DNA of 64,000 bases, taken from contig JAGFMI010000011.1 of NCBI GenBank assembly GCA_021030905.1, forward strand, positions 1,178,001 through 1,242,000. Direction: 5' to 3'. Each line of letters starts with the position of its first letter. Position 1 is the first letter of the stretch. The notes beneath the pieces are model-generated. The model was not told the DNA's origin and did no database searches. It was given only the letters and a program-made list of their open reading frames with translations. This document shows, piece after piece, positions 31,590 to 43,419 of the stretch. Source of the DNA: Pyrenula massariospora (lineage: Eukaryota > Ascomycota > Eurotiomycetes > Pyrenulales > Pyrenulaceae). A program made the translations under genes and the position numbers.

Positions 31590-32975
31590 CTACAGGTTCA
31601 CCTCCCACTCGTGGATATTTGGCAGGCCTTCGGATCCAGATTGATCGTCGACGTCCAAGTAACCGCATATCCGTCCCTCGGGGTCCCACTTACGTCTTAT
31701 ACCCATAAGCCTCTGCCCTTGTTCTTTCCCCCAGAAGCGTGTGCGGCGGATCTGGAAGTCCGAATCACCTAGATATGCCCCTTCGGAGAACCTCTCGACA
31801 CCCTTCATGATTTCTCTGACCCAGCCTTGACACAAATCATCGTCTTTTGCATCTTCCCAAACCGTGTACACTGCAAAATAATGATCCGTCTGCATACTCA
31901 GAGCCATATCTGGCAAGACCTTCCGGCTACATGGATACATAGCGAACCATATGCATTGAGCTTTCTTGGATGGAGGCGTACAAAAGGCTTCTTTCAGCAC
32001 TGTTGGGACATCAATGTCATTCTTGATATACGCGTTATCCGAACAGTAACGATGGCCTTCTGGGTTTGCCTCTGATTGTTTAGCATACTGGTTCCAGAGG
32101 CCATCTTCAATATTGAACCATTCCCTGATCGTACCGAGTGGGTGGGTCTCTTCCGCTAATTGGAGAGCTTTTGTTGCATTCTCCAAAATGTTTTGAAATG
32201 TGATGAGAAGAATCATAATGCATCTTTGATCCACGTCAGCTGGGTAGAGACTGACCGCAACGATTTCCGTTTGATCGTCATATTGTGGCGTAATGCTCAA
32301 TATCCAGTCAAAGGCGGTCTTGTATTCGGATAGAGGGTAGATGTACCCTGACGATCGCGTGACGGCTGGTCTATCTCGAACCTCAAGGTGAAAACGTGTC
32401 ACAATACCAGGAAAACCGGGACCACCTCCTCTTGAGGCCCAGAACAGGTCGCTGTTTTGATTTCGACTGCAGTATAAGGTCCGGCCGTCTGCAGTCACTA
32501 CGTCGACCCCGCAGACCTTCTCGCAAGCCCACCCCCAGCCTCTACAGTTCCAGCCCATACCGCCTTGCAAAAGAAAACCTCCTAACCCGACATCTGGGCA
32601 GTGACCTCCTCCAAACATGAGACCATACCGGTCCAAATGACGGTTAAGCACACGGCCTGTAGTACTGGGCGAGGCGCGGACAATGCGACTCAATGGCTCC
32701 AGTTCGATCTCCTGGAGCTCACCCAAGTCGAGCAAAATGGCATTATCTCGTACGCTCCACGCCGCCCAGGAATGGCCGCCGGAGCGGATCGAGATGCGAC
32801 AACCTCTCTTCTGCGCAAGTTTAACAGTGGCAACAACGTCGCCCACTGATCTGGCCCTCACCACTGCAAGAGGAAATCGCTTTGGGCGCCTGTAGTTGAA
32901 GACCCGACCTACACGGGCTATTTCGTATTCGACATCATCCGGCCAGGTAATGTCAAGGGCATGACACTCGGCCAT
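31590..32975 (-). CDS. FAD-linked oxidase, berberine-bridge-enzyme type
   Basis: One exon, 461 residues. The FAD-binding PCMH fold has SIRSGGHSW with His68, and GGHCPDVGLGG with Cys126, the two residues that attach FAD covalently in bicovalent BBE and glucooligosaccharide-oxidase-type flavoenzymes. The C-terminus has the BBE tail with a Tyr in GYLDVD. Such enzymes oxidise alcohols, amines or ring systems and make H2O2. No signal peptide is visible, unlike many secreted fungal members, so it may be cytosolic, closer to 6-hydroxynicotine-oxidase-like proteins. It is divergent from the MFS gene at 34033 and convergent to the ALDH-like gene, 164 bp away. Substrate unknown. Confidence 0.9.
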   Translation of the reverse strand: MAECHALDITWPDDVEYEIARVGRVFNYRRPKRFPLAVVRARSVGDVVATVKLAQKRGCRISIRSGGHSWAAWSVRDNAILLDLGELQEIELEPLSRIVRASPSTTGRVLNRHLDRYGLMFGGGHCPDVGLGGFLLQGGMGWNCRGWGWACEKVCGVDVVTADGRTLYCSRNQNSDLFWASRGGGPGFPGIVTRFHLEVRDRPAVTRSSGYIYPLSEYKTAFDWILSITPQYDDQTEIVAVSLYPADVDQRCIMILLITFQNILENATKALQLAEETHPLGTIREWFNIEDGLWNQYAKQSEANPEGHRYCSDNAYIKNDIDVPTVLKEAFCTPPSKKAQCIWFAMYPCSRKVLPDMALSMQTDHYFAVYTVWEDAKDDDLCQGWVREIMKGVERFSEGAYLGDSDFQIRRTRFWGKEQGQRLMGIRRKWDPEGRICGYLDVDDQSGSEGLPNIHEWEVNL

Positions 32976-34032
32976 CTCAGGCTATATGGAATGACGGCCG
33001 AATGCAGGAAAACAGTGTCTGGTCTGGCTACACTTCGGTTCTGCTTGTCGACGACGCGTTCTCTCAGACCCTTGTTTTGGGATCCGACAAGCTGTCCACG
33101 TTGCCATGGAAAGGCCCGATCATATATTCTATCTTGATTTTGAACAGTTCAAAAACTTTCACTTCGTAGTCTCAGTCTGCTTTAATACGTTCTCGGCTGG
33201 ATAACTCCACGGCGAATGACACAAGCCCGAACGATCCAAGATCCAATGATCGACAGCGCTGTCAAACGGTAAATATTAAGATGTGACTGGGGGTTGAGGT
33301 GCCGGAAGCCTAAACGCGCATCATGCTAGGGGGGTGGATTTTTGACATGGGCTCCCGATGTGGTCCACTGCATATCTATGCAATTGCCGAGAGCGGCGCT
33401 TCCTTTTTGCAGAGAAGCCACGCAAGGCCACATGGATGATGGATCCTCCAACCTCCTCTGCGCGCCTCCACCATCTCATGCCTTGCCCTCAGCGCCCCTG
33501 CTGCTGCTTAAAGACCACAACTTCCTAAGACCAGCCTTTTTGGTTAGGCTTTCAGGGTCTGCCCTCTTTGCCTCAAATCCCAATGCTTAATATCTTCGCA
33601 GTAGCAGCCCTTTCCAGACATCCTAGACGCCTGTGAGGGGGCCACCACCAGTATCATGGGCTCTTTGATAACTTTTCTTGACACAACCAGATCTACTTGT
33701 CGTTATATTTGATTTCTTTATTTTGTCATCACCGTCACATCTTACTACTTCTTTCCGATAATGTGAAGCCTCTTTTCAGAAGAAACGAGTTTGAAACCGC
33801 AACAATGCGCATTTGGCGCGTGATCTTCTAAATAGTAGAACACGACAGCTCGCTGACCAATTGCGGCTGGAGCAGTGATTGATCTACCTCTACAATCTAT
33901 GAGACGCAGTGAAAGGCGGTCGCTTGGAAAAGAGCCAAGTCGATCCACTGTGAGAAGGTTTCGATTGACCTGGTATCGATTGCGCATACCAAGACTTTAC
34001 TATCTTACTTTTACGCGTTCAAAATCGTTGAA
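32976..34032. promoter_or_regulatory. divergent promoter region between BBE oxidase and MFS transporter
   Basis: 1057 bp. No supported gene; only short frames. A single ACGCGT occurs near 33053. The region probably drives both flanking genes. Confidence 0.35.
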
Positions 34033-35786
34033 ATGGTCGGCAAGACAACTGATCGTGACGAGATCGTCAAGACCGAAACCCTGGGAAATCTACGTCTACG
34101 ACATCACGAAACGAACGACGTCATCCTTATTCCAACTCCCTCTAAGGACCCAAATGACCCATTGAATTGGTATAAATCTTGTCATATCGAATTTAGCTCC
34201 CAACTAATTGGAGGCTTAGGTCAAGATGGTATCGCTACTACATAGCTCTCGTTGTCTGTCTTGCAATGTTCTTCTGCAATTTCCTTGCGGCTGGTCCTAC
34301 TGTTGCTCTGGTCGACCAAGTCATTACATTTTACGGTCCTCCTGGGCCCGCAAATCCAGATATGGCAGGTCACATTGCCAAAGTCGCGTACTTTTTCACA
34401 ACTACAGCTCTTATGCAAGGCATGAGTGATTTGATGTGGATGCCTATCATCGTGAAGTACGGCAGGAGACCAGTCTATGTAATTGCATTCACAGGATACA
34501 CTGCAACAGCGATCTGGTGTGGTTTTGGCAAAACCTACCGTGTCGAGCTTGCTGGGCGCATTCTGATGGGCGTCTTTGCAGGTGCTGGTGAAGTTCTCGC
34601 ACCCTTGACTATCGTCGATACATTCTACTTACACGAGCGGGGCGCCGTTATGGCGTTCTATACTGCTGCGCTCTCTTGTGGAGTCTCCGGTGGAATTGTC
34701 ATTGCTGGCCTGATCACAATAGCTCATAGTTGGCGCTATATCTATTTCGTCGCCGTGGCTTTGATAGGAGCCTTGACCCTTCTGGTATTCTTCACATTTC
34801 CAGAAACAACGTGGATGCGCTCCTCTGATGGCCCCGGCACGGATGGTTCGACTTCAATTACTTACAACGCGGATGGCTCTCCTGAATCTTTGGAGTCGGC
34901 TGCCAAGGGCCCAGAAGAGACGATCAAAACTCCTTCGAATACCAGCTCTGCTGGTTCACCTGACAAAATGTCATATGCGGGATCCCTCCGTGTCTTTACC
35001 CGTACCTACACCAGGGAATCGCTTTTCAGCATCTTCATCCGGCCTGTGATCCTGATAACTCTTCCTCCGGTCCTCTGGGCCACCCTCGTTATGTCCGTAA
35101 CGATTGGCTTCCTCGTTGCCATCTCCTCAAATTTTGCGTCTGCCTTCTCATCAGTCTATCATTTTCAGCCCTACCAAGCTGGTCTCTGTTTCATCGGTGC
35201 CCTCATTGGCAGCTGGATTGGTATCTTCTTCGGTGGGCCAGTGTCCGACATGGTCGCCGACTACTTCACTAAAAGAAACGGTGGCGTGAGAGAGCCGGAG
35301 ATGCGTCTCCCATCCATGCTGATAGGAGGAGTTGCGGCACCCGTGGCGCTCGTGCTGTATGGAGTGGGTATTGGCAAGCAGTTACACTGGATAGTGCCTA
35401 CTCTCGGCCTTGCTCTTCTGAACTTTGCCATCACCCAGGCTACTAATGTGACGCTTGTCTACACAGTTGATGCTTATCGGCCAGTTGCTGGCGAGGTCAC
35501 CGTCTCTCAGCTTGGATTCAAAGGTCGGTTCCTTCATTTTTATTTCGAGCGACTACTGATAAAGATAGCGGCATTTGGGTTTCTGCTCTCTTTTTACACC
35601 AACCCATGGATTGAAAAATCTGGTTACGAGAGTGCTTTTGGTGCAATGGCTGGGATCAGTGGGGCTGTAATGTTATGTGGTGTTTTCTTCTGGATTTATG
35701 GAAAAAGGATCAGACATGCGACATGGCGGTGGGGTTATGTCAGGAAATTGGCTCACTGGGGCCAGGATCGTGAGGTCGGAGAGTGA
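34033..35786 (+). CDS. MFS transporter (drug:H+ antiporter-1 type)
   Basis: Three exons: 34033-34169, 34220-35523 and 35569-35786; introns of 50 and 45 bp; 552 residues. The N-terminal tail ends in DPNDPLNW, the usual lead-in to the first helix of this fungal subfamily. About twelve hydrophobic helices follow with the MFS loop GRRPVY between helices 2 and 3 and a hydrophilic central loop of about 70 residues. The second intron is a multiple of three and stop-free, so unspliced RNA would add 15 residues; splicing restores QLGFKAAFGFLLSFYTNPW, which is the family pattern. It should act at the plasma membrane in export or uptake of a small molecule. Its divergence from the BBE oxidase suggests a shared substrate (inference). 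Confidence 0.88.
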
Positions 35787-36273
35787 AGGCGGATCCAGTT
35801 CGGTGGGCTCCAAAGCGCAGGATTCAATTAAAAAGGTGACCCTAGCGATTTGATGATTGGTGCTTTCTCTTGACAGCGAAGTTGAATGCAAATGCAGTCA
35901 TTTACTTAGAAGAAATTTTTGATAAATGCCAACACTAGGCTTGGCCCATTCTTGCCAGCGTCGGATGTTGAAGGCGTCCACTCTGCGTATTGTCTAAATC
36001 AAAACACTGGCGTAAGAGAAAGGGCTGTATACTACCCCTGAAAAGGAAGACGTGGGCATATTCGAAATAGACCCGAAAAGGATCGTGTTGAAGGATCCAT
36101 GATAGCACTAAACATGAAAGCACGGGCATTTTGAGCCTACATTAGAGTAGAAAAGAATGTGGATAGCATAGATGATTTTTTCTATTTCATTGACACACTG
36201 TACAAATGCTCCGCCGCTTACGCAATGAGCAAGACAATAAATTTGTAGCCGCCAAGTCAGTCTCCATCCCCTG
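35787..36273. other. convergent 3' region between MFS and LPD genes
   Basis: 487 bp between two convergent stops. AT-rich in part; no gene supported. Confidence 0.3.
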
Positions 36274-37861
36274 TCAGTAATGGATAGCCTGCGAGTATGT
36301 GCTCATGGCTGCTTCTTTGAAAGCTTCAGCCAACGTCGGATGAGCATGACACGTTCTTGCCACATCTTCACTGCTCGCGCCGTACTCAACCGCCAGCGTT
36401 GCCTCAGCAATCATCTCACCCGCATTGGGTCCGATGATGTGCACGCCTAATATCCGATCTGTTTCCGCGTCACTGAGGAATTTGACCACACCTTCCGTCT
36501 CGAGATTTGTCTTTGCCCGGGAATTGGCAGAAAAAGGGAAAGTGCCGGCACGATATTTTACGTTTGCAGCTTTGAGCTCGGCCTCGTTTTGCCCGACCCA
36601 TGCCACTTCAGGATGCGTGTACATGACCGAGGGAATGGCGCCGTAGTTGACGTGGCCGTAACCTTTCTTGATGTATTCTATAGCAGCAACTCCTTCTTCT
36701 TCAGCCTTGTGGGCGAGCATAGGCCCAAAGGTACAATCGCCGATGACACGGATATGAGGGATCTTGGTTCGGTATTCTTGGTCGATCACGAGGCGTTTCT
36801 TATCGTCAACTTCGATGCCGACATTCTCAAGGCCAAGGCCAGCAGTATAGGGTCTCCGGCCAATTGCAACGAGGACTACATCGGCCTCAAGCGTCTGTGC
36901 TTTCCCGCCTTTTGCAGCTTCAACGTCGAGCTTGACCAGGTCACCCGAATCGTCCCCTTTGACAACCTTGGTATTAAGCATAAACTTCATCCCTTGCTTT
37001 CCGAGGATTTTCTGTGACTGCTTCGCGATATCGTTATCCATTCCTGGACCGCCTATTTGGCCGAGGAATTCGACAACTGTGACTTCGGCGCCCAACCGGG
37101 ACCATACAGAGCCCTGCTAGCCGTTAGAGAATTTTATAGGTAACCTTTCACGAGGATCCCACCATTTCCAGCCCAATGATACCCCCACCGATGACAATCA
37201 TTTTTTGTGGCACTTTACTAAGATTAATGGCCCCGGTGCTTGTGATGACCTTCTTTTCATCGATTGTAAGGCCTGGAAAGGGTGTAGATTCGCTGCCAGT
37301 AGCAATGATGATATTCTTTCCCCGGACGCTGGTCTGACCACCATCTGTGAGATTGACCAGAACTTCATGCTCATTCGCAAATGCGCCAGTGCCTTTTAAG
37401 TAATCGACTTTGTTTTTCTTGAATAGGAATTCCACTCCTTTTGTTAGACCCTTTACGGATTCGTCTTTCGCCTTCATCATTTGTTCCAGGTTGAGTTTGA
37501 CATCACCAACATCAATTCCCCGCTTTTTGGTGTCGTGTAGGATCTGGTGGTAGAGGTGAGAATTGTTGAGCAGCGACTTGCTTGGTATACATCCAACATT
37601 CAAACATGTTCCGCCCAGTGCGCCTCGCTTTTCTATGCACACCGTTCTTAACCCTTCCTGACCCGCTTTGATGGCAGACACATAGCCAGCCACACCACCA
37701 CCGATTATAACAACATCGTAATCTTCCGCAGGTGTGGCGTACCCTCTCCGCGGCTGCCTAACGATCTGTATGCTTGAGCGAGCGAAGGGGACGGATTGGG
37801 AGGCACGGAGTACAGAGGGCGAGGAACGAAGCGCCGATCGAGGGAAAAGAGACTTGAACAT
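36274..37861 (-). CDS. LPD1: dihydrolipoamide dehydrogenase (E3), mitochondrial
   Basis: Two exons, 37861-37163 and 37113-36274, with a 49 bp intron (branch CTAAC); 512 residues. I chose the ATG at 37861, because the product then opens with a good mitochondrial presequence ([14 protein letters not shown], Arg/Ser-rich) before [11 protein letters not shown]; an in-frame ATG at 37933 is upstream and probably in the leader. The FAD motif GGGVAG, the redox disulfide GGTCLNVGC (Cys86 and Cys91), the NAD motif [20 protein letters not shown] and the C-terminal HAHPTLAE with the catalytic His-Glu pair are all present. E3 reoxidises lipoamide in the pyruvate, 2-oxoglutarate and branched-chain dehydrogenase complexes and in glycine cleavage, in the mitochondrial matrix. 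Confidence 0.97.
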
Positions 37862-40800
37862 TTTGTAGGTGGAATCCGGGGTTGAGGAGAGGGAGTTTGG
37901 GTCGTAGTAGAGCCTGTGGCGAACAGACTGCAAGCTGTCGAAACTTGATAGCCGTGAAATACGAAGAGAGCTTCATTTCTTCGAGCGTTCAGAAACGGCA
38001 AGTCTAGGCGAACATCGGCGCAACGGTTCCGCATCCGCATCCCATGGCGACGAAATAGCACGATCCATCACGTCGCCGTTCGGTCCTCTCTTTGCAAATA
38101 GGTCGCCGTCTTGTTGAATCTCTACTCTCAGAGAATTGTTTCTCCACTACGAGCATACAGTCTGCACATCGCAACACGAACACGAACCCGGCGCCGGAAG
38201 CCACCAATCCTCGGTAGCATCTAAGCTGTTTACACAACGTCCTGAATGAATAAATAGACCACGGACGGTATAGAGATAGTTTAATCTACTGCTTTCTATA
38301 GGTGATTAGGCTCCTAGTTTCTAAATGACCTAAGCGTAGATGCTGTATAAGTATCGTCTCTTCCACAAGGATTCTCTCATCACGGTGAAGGTCATCGTTT
38401 AAATTGAGACGTATCATAGCCTGCTTAGATTTATACTCAGAGTCATCCAAGTGGGGTGTCTCTGCCCTACTTTCTGCGTACAGACGGGAATGAAATTGGC
38501 AAAGCCACCAGGTAGGGGGAAGGTCTGAAATTTTCCATTTCTGTTAGGGATTTGCCAAAGCACTTTGTAGTTGATGCGAGAAGCTGCACTTGTGACACGT
38601 TAGATCAATATTATAGGTCTTAGAGGATAAGTCCTCGTTGGCTCGACCGAGATCAAAATTGATTGAAGCTAAAATTCGTGAATTAGCTTAGCGGCAGGTG
38701 ACACCGGTTAAGATTATGGGTAGGCTCGAGAAGAACTTTGCATGATAGTATGAGCGAAGAGTCTCTAGCAAATGATCGTCAGAAGTTTGTGTCTTGTGAA
38801 AGGTTTAAGTCATGTCTGCAACCTGCTCGGAGCCCGATAATATAGCTAGATTCTAGCACGAGCCATCAGCGTGATGTAGTGAGCATTGAACGCGGATCGG
38901 AGACATTATGATTCACTTGCATAAATAATGACGGCATGCAAGTATGAGGCGCGGGAAGATGAGTTTGACCTGCTGGTCCAAACAATGGACATTGAATCCG
39001 CGTGTGCGAGCTGAGCGTTAGGAGGAAGGGGATTGGATGTAGGACGCGGTCGGTGCAATATATAAAAGCGGCGAATTGCTCTTTGAAGATATCAGCACGA
39101 GGGTCCATAGTACCTAACCAGTTCTTTTTCACAGCACAATAACGTCGATCAGGATTTCTGCGAACATCGCCGAGGTAGGTTCCACGATCTGTCCAGATTG
39201 CCAATTGTCAAGGAGCCATGATTTTTCAAAACGAGCTCTTCAATTATCAAAAACCTCAAAAGTCTCAGACGAGCACTCGATTTTCCTTCAAATTGAGACA
39301 TTGATGTAAAGTCTCGAGCGTCGGTCATGTATTCCATTACCATCCATAAATCGTTGAAAGGATTCGTCAGTCAGGAAAGAAAATGTTAGTCCAAAGTAAA
39401 CGCCTTCTAAGCGGTGCTCATGGTTGACGGTATCCTCGTTCGGGGATCCACAGCCCTTCTTATACTTCTGCTCTTCCTCCCTTCCCAAGCCAGTTGAGCA
39501 TGGCAATCTTTACACTTGGATCTCCAATTCCGGTTTGAGCCTATCCATCCCTCTGCAAGGGTGGCATTATATTTTTCTTGGTTGCTATGTCCTCGGAGCG
39601 AATCTAAACTTGGAGCGGTTATATGTAACTTCTGCTGCAGAATTGACACAGAGTGATCAAGAGACGCAACACGGGTAGGCGTCTGAGTAAAAGTCGAGAG
39701 CCATGGTAAATACCTATAGCAAACCGTGCTGATGTGAAGCCGTGATAATGGAGAGATGCCCATGGTAGGATGAAGATGAGATGGCAAAACATACTTGAAC
39801 TCGCTCGTGCCTTCTATCTCTGCCCATTCGTGTCTCGGCAGTCGCGGTGTCTCCGTTCATATCTTCTAAGCTCGCCTCTTCCCTCTACTCGCTCCTATGC
39901 TTCATCTCTTCTTTCATCTTCCCGAGAGCTGCGTGAGGTGAGTCTCCCTTGTCTCTGTCGTGTGCTGACGCATCAGTGTTAGTGGGCTCTTCAATGCTGC
40001 ACACGGAAATTTCTGCCAGAATACGCTGTAGCAGCGCGTAGGACTTACTGCTTCAATGGTTGAGTCGGCCCAGAATATCCAAGATTGAATAGGTCAGCCC
40101 AACCAAGTTCTGCTTCCTCCTGCCTGCATACCGTGGGCCTGGAGTCATTCAGTGCTTAGGTACAGCTGTATAGAACTAAGAAAGGGTAAAGAGGCACGCC
40201 TAAGCAAATTGCATGGCTGTTAGCAAGCACAAGTCCTGATAAAGACATTGAGACGGATGCCTCCAAATCCGCACACTTGTGCAAGAGACTGAGACAAACC
40301 CCTTAAGGGCTTAAAGTAGGAGACTGAAATGTTGGCACTAAATCGAGATTGTTCTACCCTTTCGCGAACAACGTATAGACCTTTTGTCCAGACATACAAG
40401 TACGTTATGAAGGCGACCTCTGGGAATCATCAGGTGTCGGAGAGAGCACGGGAGCGTCTTGTTACTCCTGCCCTTTTTCGTACTTTTTATTCTTTTTTAT
40501 TTCGGCACTTGATCTCAGACTACAGCTTTAGCTACAGAAGCAGGATGGTAACGAGGCTCAGGGCATTCTACTACCTGAGATACGATGAATTGTAACGCAT
40601 CACCCACCGCTCATCACCGATCGATTTCACTTGCGTTCTAAGAGAATACTGAAGTAATGAAATCAAACGCCAGATAACGCTCTAGCAGCATGTACCCAGA
40701 ACAGACGAACAAGGAGAAAGAAGGGTGGAGCTGGGGAACAGAGCATTTTAGGTATTGTGGTGCGCCAGTGGGTGAAAAGAATTTCCGGGGCCGTTCACCA

Positions 40801-41865
40801 AAACTCAGGTTGGCTGCGTAATTTATTTGGTCTTAAGTTGAGGCTTGGGCTGGAGGTGTTTTTCTTGGAAGATGTGGACAACTTGTGCCGTGCTGGATGG
40901 TATAGTCGGATCTACATTTCAGCATGAATGAGCGTTGATTGCAACCAGGCGCGGGATGGTCCTTGTTACGATTATATCCTCGTCTCCGAGCCTTACAAAA
41001 GCAAAGACACCCTAGTCCGTCCTCCAGTCAATGATCATCAGGAACCGCGTGACGATCACCGCCTGCCAAGCCAGATACATCGACCCTCATCCCTGGTTCG
41101 AAGGCAATTTACGGCGACTTTCTGCAGACGAGGTAGGATTGACCCTCACTCGACGGCTGGCTCAGGTCGCATGAAGCAAGCCTGGTCATGGGCTGGGTGA
41201 AAGCTCAGGCGAAAGCCATCTGCCAACTTTTCCTGCCCTGTAACTCTCTCTATCCTGACCTCGGCAATCGCCAAACGTGCGCCATTGCCCAGCCTTGATT
41301 CGACCTAACCATCGCCTTCCCCCCCTTCTTTGACCATCTCCCACCTTCCGAGAGGAGTAGTGACGCCACGTTCCTCTTGACTTTTGACCTTGAAAGGAAT
41401 TCCACGATGATATGCATGTGGGTGCGGCTAGACGCATGACCATTGCTAGGGGCTGCTGCGAAGGCCAATCGAAACATGATGGATGCCCACCTGTCCGGCC
41501 TGGTGTTTCCGTATCGTGGCCAGTCGACGGAGGGATGGCAGTTATATCCCAGCTGTCGGCGACAAACTTCTCCAACTCAACCTCGGACCCTTCCGTTAGG
41601 CTCAACGCACTCCCTGGTTCCTGGACCAGCGGGCATGCAACCATCACGAGCCCTTACCATCCACTTAGTTCACGCCCAGTCTTCACTGTGGTCACGATAT
41701 CGAATAACGCTTGTTCCCGCGTCAAGGTATGAAAAGCATAAGACCCTGCGCCGAGGAGCCAAAATGGCGGATGTAGCAAGCCAACTCGGGCTTCCATGCT
41801 TTAGAGTCGCGTACACCACTGTACTCGCCGTTGGTTATTTCTGTATTTTCTTTTGGTCTTAAGAA
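37862..41865. other. 4 kb gene-poor interval
   Basis: Only short, mutually overlapping frames on both strands, none with recognisable motifs; the longest are 112 codons (39204-38866, minus), 126 codons (39787-39407, minus) and 153 codons (41647-41186, minus). 38.2-38.9 kb is AT-rich, 41.0-41.7 kb less so. I see no terminal repeats, tandem repeats or transposase-like frames. The first few hundred bases hold the LPD1 promoter. Lineage-specific small genes with introns could be missed here. Confidence 0.35.
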
Positions 41866-43127
41866 ATGGCATTCGCCAAGTTTGCACTCAAAGTTCTTTC
41901 TCTTCTTACTCTGTTCCGCCCCAGTGTTTCCATTCCTACCTCTTTCAGGCGCGCGGCCGAAGCAGCGGGAGTCAAGGAGCGACAATCAAGCATACCGGCC
42001 TATGCACTGACCTATGGTATATTCACGCGTAGGATAGTTGCGAATCATGCCCGCTGATACGTTACTGTTCAAACAGCACCTATATTGTACCTGGACACTC
42101 AGGAGAGCCATTTCCCTTCAGACCTTGCGGCTCACCTAACGCATGTGACTGCGGAGAGCAATTCTACTGCAGTGTCGGGAGCTCCGTCACCACTTACATT
42201 GGACAATCTCAACGCCCTGAACAACCTCGGCGGCACCAATGTCTACCTGACTTCCAAAGAGGGCATCAATGCCAGTCCCCAACCAGCGTGGTTCAACGGT
42301 GTTGCACCGGACAGCACTGGCACTACTCAAGGGGCTACTTCCTGTGCCATTATCGTCGCAGACAAAGGAAATGGAGAAGTTGACGTTTTCTACTTTTACT
42401 TCTACGCATATGACCAAGGAAACAAAGTATTGGGAATCGAATTTGGAGACCATGTTGGAGACTGTAAGTACTGCAATGTACCATTTCCTCATTATTACTT
42501 CCAACTTCAACGTCCGGGATCTTCTCCGCTGGATATTTGTCACTGGAGCAGACAAAGCCGAGACATGCCGCCCTCATCAATGTGACTACGATTGGCTAGG
42601 GAGCTAATATTGGGATAGGGGAACACAACATGATTCGATTTCAGAACGGCGTGCCTCAGTCCATCTGGTATAGTCAACACAGTGGAGGAGAAGCATTCAC
42701 TTATAACGCAACACAAAAAGTCGGCGTACGGCCCGTTACCTATGTCGCCCGTGGGACACATGCCAACTACGCGATTTCTGGCGTTCATGACCACACCATC
42801 CCAGGGCTCAACCTTCCTGCAGGGCCTCTCGAAGATTTCACTTCCCAAGGTCCGCTCTGGGATCCTACGAAAAACGCCTATACATTCGCATACTCGGTCA
42901 GTGGCAGCACTTTTACGCCTTACAGCTCTTCCACTCCTGTCAACTGGCTTTACTTCAACGGAAAGTGGGGGGACCAGCAATTACCGGATAATGCGAAAGG
43001 GCAGTACGACATTTTTGGACAGGCCAAGTACGTCTCTGGGCCGACTGGTCCCATGGACAAAAATTTGGGAAGGGCAGACGTTTGTCCAAACACCCCGTGT
43101 GTGATACGGCCAGTGCTGGTTCCATAG
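41866..43127 (+). CDS. secreted Vps62-family protein
   Basis: Three exons: 41866-42016, 42077-42463 and 42619-43127; introns of 60 and 155 bp; 348 residues. A signal peptide is visible (MAFAKFALKVLSLLTLF and then a polar region). The mature part follows the Vps62/Tda6 pattern: YALTYAPILYLDTQESHFPSDL, GDHVGDWEHNMIRF across the second intron, YSQHSGGEAF, VARGTHANY, and GPLWDPTKNAY. The family has a beta-rich fold; yeast Vps62 was linked to vacuolar sorting, but most fungal members are secreted proteins of unknown function. Several Asn-X-Ser/Thr sites fit secretion. The 155 bp intron is the longest in the window; its ends are GTAAGT and GGATAG. Confidence 0.82.
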
Positions 43128-43419
43128 TCTGGCGAGGGGAAAGGAAGCGATGTCAGATGAACAACCACATAGTGAGGAATATAATGATATTAAGAATTGG
43201 CCCGTTCAATACAATTTCGCGTGTCGGATGTAGCCTTGAAACACCCAAGCTGATTCCTGATTATACTACGCGTCCGAAAGCCTAATGAGACTGGCAAAAT
43301 ATATCTCACTGTATGCCCATATAACTATTCTACATATTGAATTCTGACTTTCTCAAGTATTCATATAGCCAGTGACCATCCGGGGTCACGTAGGAGTGAA
43401 AAGAACCTGTCACAGTCGC

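Noticed and set aside
42025-42030. ACGCGT in the Vps62-family gene
   Set aside because: It lies inside the first intron, single copy, with no reason to think of cell-cycle control.
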